Assembly: GCA_951799445.1 (NCBI GenBank)
Contig: OX637288.1
Coordinates: forward strand, 32,157,288-32,221,287
DNA: 64,000 bases
Direction of reading: 5' to 3'
Source: Pseudisothecium myosuroides
Lineage: Eukaryota > Streptophyta > Bryopsida > Hypnales > Lembophyllaceae
Shown: positions 59,101 through 64,000 of the stretch, piece by piece
How the letters are laid out: the number at the start of each line of letters is the position of its first letter
Numbering within the stretch: the stretch's first letter is position 1
Program-made: the position numbers and the translations under genes
The notes under the pieces: generated by a model
What the model was told of the DNA's origin: nothing
Database searches by the model: none
Seen by the model: only the letters and a program-made list of their open reading frames with translations

Positions 59101-59666
59101 ATCAATGATGCATCATATCCGTGGCGCGTCTCTAGTTTTGGGCCCTCACCGAAGATTGGATACCATCCAATGTATTTTTGAGACTCCTACATCTAGATTG
59201 TTCTATAGAGTACACACAATATGGTCTATTGTTCGTGGTGCTGCCTTATGGCTATGCTGGATTATGCGCAATCATATGGTTTTTGCCCAAGATCGTTGGT
59301 CTATCATCCTTCTCTACACATCTCTTTGGAGTGCCCTCCTTGACTTAGGACGGGCTGCTTCTCTTAAGATGGACCTTGCCTCTAAACGTAGTCGTCAACA
59401 TTCTAATAGGATTTGGACGAAGTTCTCTAGTATTTGGTTACAATCTCCAGTTTTTGCTATTAGGGTCGGTTACTCTATTAGGTGGAACAAAGAGGGTCCT
59501 CTTCTTTGTTTGTTCTCTTAGTCTTTGGTTCTTTTTGCTGCTCATCTTCTCTTCATTTGCTCATTCTCTCTTCATTTGTCCAGCCTCTAGTTTGGTGGTT
59601 ACTTTTTTTTCACTGAATACAATGGTTTCCATTTGTTATCAAAGAAAAAAAAAAGATTGCATAAAA
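56170..59666 (+). mobile_element. 5'-truncated, frameshifted L1-type LINE with target duplication
   Basis: AAGATTGCATAAAA occurs at 56170-56183 and again at 59653-59666, after an A-rich tail, giving a 12-14 bp target duplication. Between them lies plant-type L1 ORF2 sequence. It starts in the linker before the reverse transcriptase (56345 on), so the endonuclease is missing. Reverse transcriptase motifs follow: NWRPITLLN (about 56857), TKAYDTVLW (57070), GVRQGCPLAPYL (57230), then QYADDN (about 57375), where the usual residue after YADD is T. A zf-RVT-like zinc-binding region (CVCCNS...HRFFEC) lies near 59010-59070. Coding is split among frames with stops and indels, so the copy is dead on arrival or decayed. 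Confidence 0.93.
56345..59521 (+). pseudogene. LINE ORF2 remnant (reverse transcriptase plus zf-RVT)
   Basis: Fragments in different frames: 56345-56758, 56755-57117, 57120-57321 shifting to 57252-57485, 57534-58118, 58350-58751 and 58853-59521. At least three frameshifts and several in-frame stops (near 57170, 57484, 58118 and 58750) break the frame. It would have encoded the element's own reverse transcriptase for target-primed insertion. No endonuclease domain and no RNase H could be seen. Confidence 0.88.
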
Positions 59667-60330
59667 TAATAAATATAATAGGTTAGTTTTGAAAAATAGG
59701 TCTACAAAGGTAAAATTTTGAAAGATATTCTTTCAAGTTGAAATTGGGGTTACCTTACTTTCTAGAGGGCACTATACTTCCAAATTGGTAAAAACTAGCT
59801 GAGGCAATACTTAGGGAGCTAGATTCTCCTCAATCAGGCTCACTAGTATTTGAGTAAACTGGAATAATTTTTTTGAAAATCAAGAAAAATATTGACAATT
59901 AGTATAACACGTTGCTTTGTGAATGAATGAAATTGTAATATTGGATGGATGAATATGGATGAAAATTTGCTTTACAAATGGATGAAATTACGAAGTTGAA
60001 TGGATGAAGAAGGATGAAAAAATATTTTATGGATGGATGGAATTGCAATCTTGGATGGATGAATATGGATTAAAAAATGATTGACATTCCAATATTGGAT
60101 GAATGAACATTGTCGTCCAGGCCAATTCAACGGAATTGTCATGTCTATGCCAATTCTCCAACGCCACAAGCACATGCAAACACGAACAATTATACAACTA
60201 CCAAGACTAATTGTACTTCACTCATTCTACAACATAAACATTAGCATTTAAGTCAAATTATGCCCTTCTTCAATCTCCTATCCGACTTCAGTAGACCCCG
60301 TGAACTTGTTTATTTTTGGAAAAAGGGCGC
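59667..60330. other. Intergenic with degenerate GGATGAATAT repeats
   Basis: Between about 59930 and 60110 the motif tggatgaatatggatgaaa and variants recur about five times at irregular spacing. No gene. Confidence 0.55.
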
Positions 60331-61265
60331 TTAACCCCTAAAGGCCCATTGTCCTTTCGGGGGACAAATGCGATTTTGGTCATGTACCTTTTTGCAACTA
60401 CGTTTGTAATATTTTCTGAAAAATTTAATGGAGGTGGAGAATGGAAAGACCTACATGGGGACATAATTTTTTTCACAATCGGTGCCTGGGAACAATAGTT
60501 ATGACCAAATAAGCTCAAAACAGGGGACGGCGGGCAGCAAGGGCAGCAAAAAAAAAATTGGCAAAAATTTGATATTTTTTTTTTACATTTTTTTTCTTGT
60601 AGATTATGTTTTTGTCTACCTAGAAAGCTTTGATTCATTTCATTTGGATTTGTTATGAGAAAGTTATGGACATTCTTGTTTTTCAGGCAGTTAGAGCATC
60701 TTCTTGAAAAAAGTAACTTGTAGGATTCATTTCTAAATGCTATTTTAGCAATTTTTAAAAAAAAAATTCTCACAGTTTAGTTTACTTGCTAGAAAAATCT
60801 CACCATTGGAATTAGTGTATTTTAATTCCATCTAAAATATATTAATATTTTAGATTTTCCTTCTATCTCTTACCTACTTCTTTTTAACAATTTTTTTAGG
60901 AATGATAATTAAGTTTTTTTGAATATTTTTTTTCCCTAGACTCTCAACTCAATTCTCCACCTTAAAGATTAAAGCTCAAAACTTTGTAGTGCAAAAATTT
61001 TAAGTTAAAAATGTCCAAAGTCAAGAAATCCAGTCCCGCAATGTGCTGAAATACTTGTTTTTTCCACTTTAAACGCAGATATCTTGCAATCTAAGCGGTC
61101 AAAAATTTTGAAATTTTTTCCACACATTCTCATACTAGTTATGTGTAAGATCCTATAGTTAGATGTGCAAAAAAAACATTTTTCAATTTTTTTAACTTTT
61201 TCTATAGAAATGGCAGTTTTGAGTGTTTTTTGGCAGAAAAAAGGCCTTGGGCCTTTAGGGGTTAA
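60331..61265. mobile_element. TTAA-flanked element, 927 bp, CCCCTAAAGGCCCA ends
   Basis: The left boundary is TTAA-CCCCTAAAGGCCCA and the right TGGGCCTTTAGGGG-TTAA, 14 bases with an essentially perfect inverted match. A subterminal GTCCTTTCGGGGGAC hairpin sits at about 60352-60366. The interior follows the 27283 and 40497 copies (aatcggtgcctgggaacaat, agattatgtttttgtctacc, gaaagttatggacattcttg). The minus frame at 60288-60773 is a chance frame. Confidence 0.82.
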
Positions 61266-62937
61266 CTTCACAAGCAACTACAACTAGTTGTCAATTTTTG
61301 TTCACGTTATTAAATTAATGAGGTTGGGGATGAGAACCTTGTCACAATGTATTTGCAAAGGGTTCATCTTGTGTACTGAAAGCTGGTAACTTGGCTCTTC
61401 CATTGATTTCCATAATTGTCTAGTACAAAAGAAAATCACAACCCAAATTAGGAGAAACGTGCACTTAAGGTGATTGTGTGCAATTCTCGTGTTGGTTGTT
61501 ATTCTTTGAAACCTACTCTTGATGCATGATTATACAATGAAAGTTATATCTTAAAGAGCCTTTTAAGAAATTTAAGAATGGAGGCCTTGACTTAATTGGG
61601 TGATTGCAAGAAACACTTGTCCTTTTTTCCGTCACACGTTCAATGCAAAAGTTGTTTTGTGCCATAAGTATTGCAAAAATGATTGAATGAATATGAAATT
61701 TGAAAGCAAGCTTTCTATAGCAATAGAAAATGCACTTGAATTATTTCAATTTTTTCAAAATTAATTCAATAGGTGAAATTGAATTTGGATAATATGTCAT
61801 ACATGCGGTTTTGGTGGTTTTTAGTACTATTGAGTACCTTTTTTGAAGAGTTAAATTGTGAGATTTGGTAGGCTAGCTCTTCTAATAGAAATACACCTTC
61901 TCAAGAGAGGGATTTCCAAAAACATGTTCCAAGTGTGTGTTGCATTGGCCTAAAGTGTGCTCTATTCAAATTGAATTTATGTTGAAATAAAAAAATATTT
62001 TTGTGGTTTTTCTGGTGAATGACCATCTTCATAGAATTACTACAAATGGCCAATTTTTTATTTTATTTATGTTTTTTTCTATTATTAACTAATTAAAGCA
62101 TCAAAGTGTCTATTTTCTTGAGATTTGGTACTTTTCTAGTTCTCCCACTTAGAGAATTTTTCTATGCTTTTCCTTCCTTGGATATCTTCATCTTAAAGGT
62201 ATATACATTGGACATATTTTTTAATTTGAAAAAAAATTAATTTCCTAATTTTAAAGTACTCCAGAAAAAATCATGAGTACTGTTGCAAAACGCAACAAAT
62301 AGGACAAGTGTTTCTTGCAATCACCTAACTTTTCCCATCTCTTGCGTAAATCTCTTGAGTCTATGGACAACACATAAAATTAACAAAGAGACAAAGAGTT
62401 TTGAAAGCTCACATCAAAGGCGATAAATTATATCACAACTAGAATGTGATACATGAAAAAGGCCAAAATTCATGTATGGCATAGATGAAAGGGTGGGTTT
62501 TTATCTCATGAATTTTGTCCTTAAATTTTGTCCTCCTAAGAAGAAAATGATCATTTTTCATGTGTGGAATTGGGGTGCACAAAAGCCTTGATGCATTTAT
62601 GAATTTTGGGCATTTAATAGGCATGAATGGTGACCAATATGTGTAGTTTGAATTTTATCACATTCTAAGTATGAAAATTAGAAAATTTGTGTACATGATA
62701 ATATATAAGTTTCTTTACATCAAATTACATAATTTTGTGGGTGAAATTTGGGCACTTTTATTGCATGAAAAGGGTACACATAAATGTAAGCTAATTCCCT
62801 ACATATCTATCTATATAATCTACCTTTGCATCTATCTACCAAAGTCCTTCTCATTCTCATTCCCTTTTGCTATTTTGAATACCTTCTTCAGCTCTTCAAG
62901 GTCTTCACCTCTTTAGTTTTGGTTAAATTGTTATAAC
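61266..62937. other. AT-rich intergenic, nothing recognised
   Basis: No convincing frame, hairpin or repeat. Confidence 0.5.
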
Positions 62938-62980
62938 TAATTTGTTGGTGAGAGAGAAGGTCTTTTGATTTTGTTATAAC

Positions 62981-63197
62981 TAACACTACAAGAGAAAGGG
63001 GTGTTTTAAGTATAGTCCTAGAGATAAGATTTTAAGTTTTGACCTTTTAAAGAGATTTTAAGTAAGAAATACGCGTCTTTCTAGTAAAATTTACTAGAAA
63101 GACGCGTATTTCTTACTTAAAATCTCCTAAAAAGGTCATTATTTAAAATCTTATCTCTAGGACTATACTTAAAACACCCCTTTCTCTTGTAGTGTAA
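62981..63197. mobile_element. CACTA-type hairpin MITE, 211 bp, TSD TAA
   Basis: The element 62984-63194 runs from CACTACAAGAGAAAGGGGTG to CACCCCTTTCTCTTGTAGTG-like complement, flanked by TAA on both sides. The arms pair nearly end to end, with the loop at the palindromic tctttctagtaaaatttactagaaaga. It is the same family as 10847-11047. It lies inside the second copy of a 44-bp tandem duplication (ttgttataactaatttgttg then gtgagagagaaggtctttt), so the duplication came first. Confidence 0.9.
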
Positions 63198-63258
63198 TTT
63201 GTTGGTGAGAGAGAAGGTCTTTTGGAGCTTTGTAATATTAACTGATTGTTCCTGCCAG

Positions 63259-63332
63259 GAATGTATGTATATGATGCATGATTTTTTATATTAAGGAATG
63301 TATGTATGTGATGCATGATTTTTTTATATTAC
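63259..63332. repeat. Two-copy tandem repeat, ~37 bp
   Basis: aggaatgtatgtatatgatg then catgattttttatatta is repeated directly with one or two changes. Confidence 0.85.
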
Positions 63333-63660
63333 AAAGCTTGTTTACAAGCTAAGCCACGATTGAAAGAGGTTTGGAGTTTGAAGGTCTAAAAGATTCACAG
63401 AGGATCCGGATAGCATATGATGTATCTACCATTTTTCTATTCTTTAGATTAATTGTATGGTTTAAAATCTAGATTTTAGAGCTAAAAAAGGAATTGAATA
63501 GAAAAATGGCGGATTTGTATGGTTTGAAATCTAGACTTTAGGTCTAAAAAACTTGAATAAAAAATGGTGGATTTTATATGCCATTTTAAAAAAAATCTTA
63601 CTTTAGGACTAAAGAAGGACTTGAATAGAAAATTGGTAGATATATCATATGCTATTTTAA

Positions 63661-64000
63661 TGAAATTTTCCTTAAGGTCTCTTTGAAAATGGATAAGGGT
63701 TGAAATTGTAAAGCAAGTTCAAGAAACCATACGTTTACATGCCAGACACTCTCCCATCTTTAATGAAATTTTCCTTAAGGTCTCTTTGAAAATGGATAAG
63801 GGTTGAAATTGTAAAGCAAGTTCAAGAAACCATACGTTTACATGCCAGACACTCTCCCATCTTTTTCATTCTGTCAAAAACTTGTCCCAACAAACTCAAG
63901 CGGGTTCAAGAAATCATATTCATCTTTTTTATTTTGTCAAAAACTTGTCCCAACAAACTCAAGAGGGTTCAAGCTCAAGCGGGTTTAAGAAATCATATTC
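63661..64000. repeat. 103-bp tandem duplication followed by a second ~72-bp repeat
   Basis: 63661-63763 and 63764-63866 are practically identical (tgaaattttccttaaggtct through acactctcccatcttt). From about 63858 to the window edge a second unit (tttgtcaaaaacttgtccca then acaaactcaag and gggttcaagaaatcatattc) is repeated. The array continues out of the window. Confidence 0.92.

Noticed and set aside
60288..60773. 161-codon minus frame
   Set aside because: It lies across a TTAA element whose other copies do not keep the frame.
63661..64000. Could the regular repeats be a CRISPR array?
   Set aside because: Only two copies per unit, 72-103 bases long, without spacers; these are plain tandem duplications in a plant genome.

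Overview
The window looks like nuclear DNA of a land plant. It holds a plant ASI1/IBM2-type RRM gene, a homologue of the plant CUE-family protein (AT1G80040-like), an RMA-type RING gene, a perfect plant histone H4, a plant-type L1 LINE, and GT-AG introns of plant size. Gene islands are GC-rich and short, with many intronless coding regions. The AT-rich DNA between them is full of small foldback transposons. A bryophyte would fit the gene density (about 8 genes in 64 kb) and the intronless genes, but I cannot fix the species from sequence alone.

Layout. 1-3335 has no convincing gene and two tandem repeats. 3336-5967 (minus) is an eight-exon RRM gene that I read as an ASI1/IBM2 homologue; its BAH domain is not visible. 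6700-12900 is a MITE cluster (CACTA-type and CATTAG-ended foldbacks). 13000-14500 is an intronless coiled-coil gene of the plant CUE-protein family, but without its CUE domain. 15000-21000 is non-coding, with one TTAA-flanked element. Near 22270-22461 (minus) is a possible 63-residue protein gene with a bZIP-type promoter motif. 23900-30800 holds more foldback elements, including two TTAA-flanked ones. 30996-32594 is an intronless PSMD5 homologue, followed by an unrecognised six-exon coiled-coil gene (34466-36906). Histone H4 lies at 38125-38436 (minus), with a broken partial copy of its own 3' end just downstream. 38700-45860 is repeats, including a pogo-like MITE. 45949-46290 is an RMA-like RING protein gene. 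51404-51928 encodes a protein of two diverged ubiquitin-like domains, followed by about four decayed tandem copies of what looks like its 3' UTR. 56170-59666 is a 5'-truncated, frameshifted L1 LINE with a 12-14 bp target-site duplication. 60300-64000 holds another TTAA element, another CACTA MITE and tandem duplications.

Common threads. Several genes belong to ubiquitin/proteasome biology (PSMD5 assembly chaperone, RMA-type E3, tandem ubiquitin-like protein, a relative of a CUE protein), but they are spread out and I see no operon-like logic. ASI1-type proteins in Arabidopsis protect genes that carry transposons in their introns, and this one sits in a MITE-rich neighbourhood. The least expected feature is a set of six or seven non-autonomous elements, 0.2-1.0 kb long, flanked by TTAA and ending in CCC(C/T)...GGGG. 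Several have a GGAC/GTCC hairpin just inside one end. This is a piggyBac-like signature.
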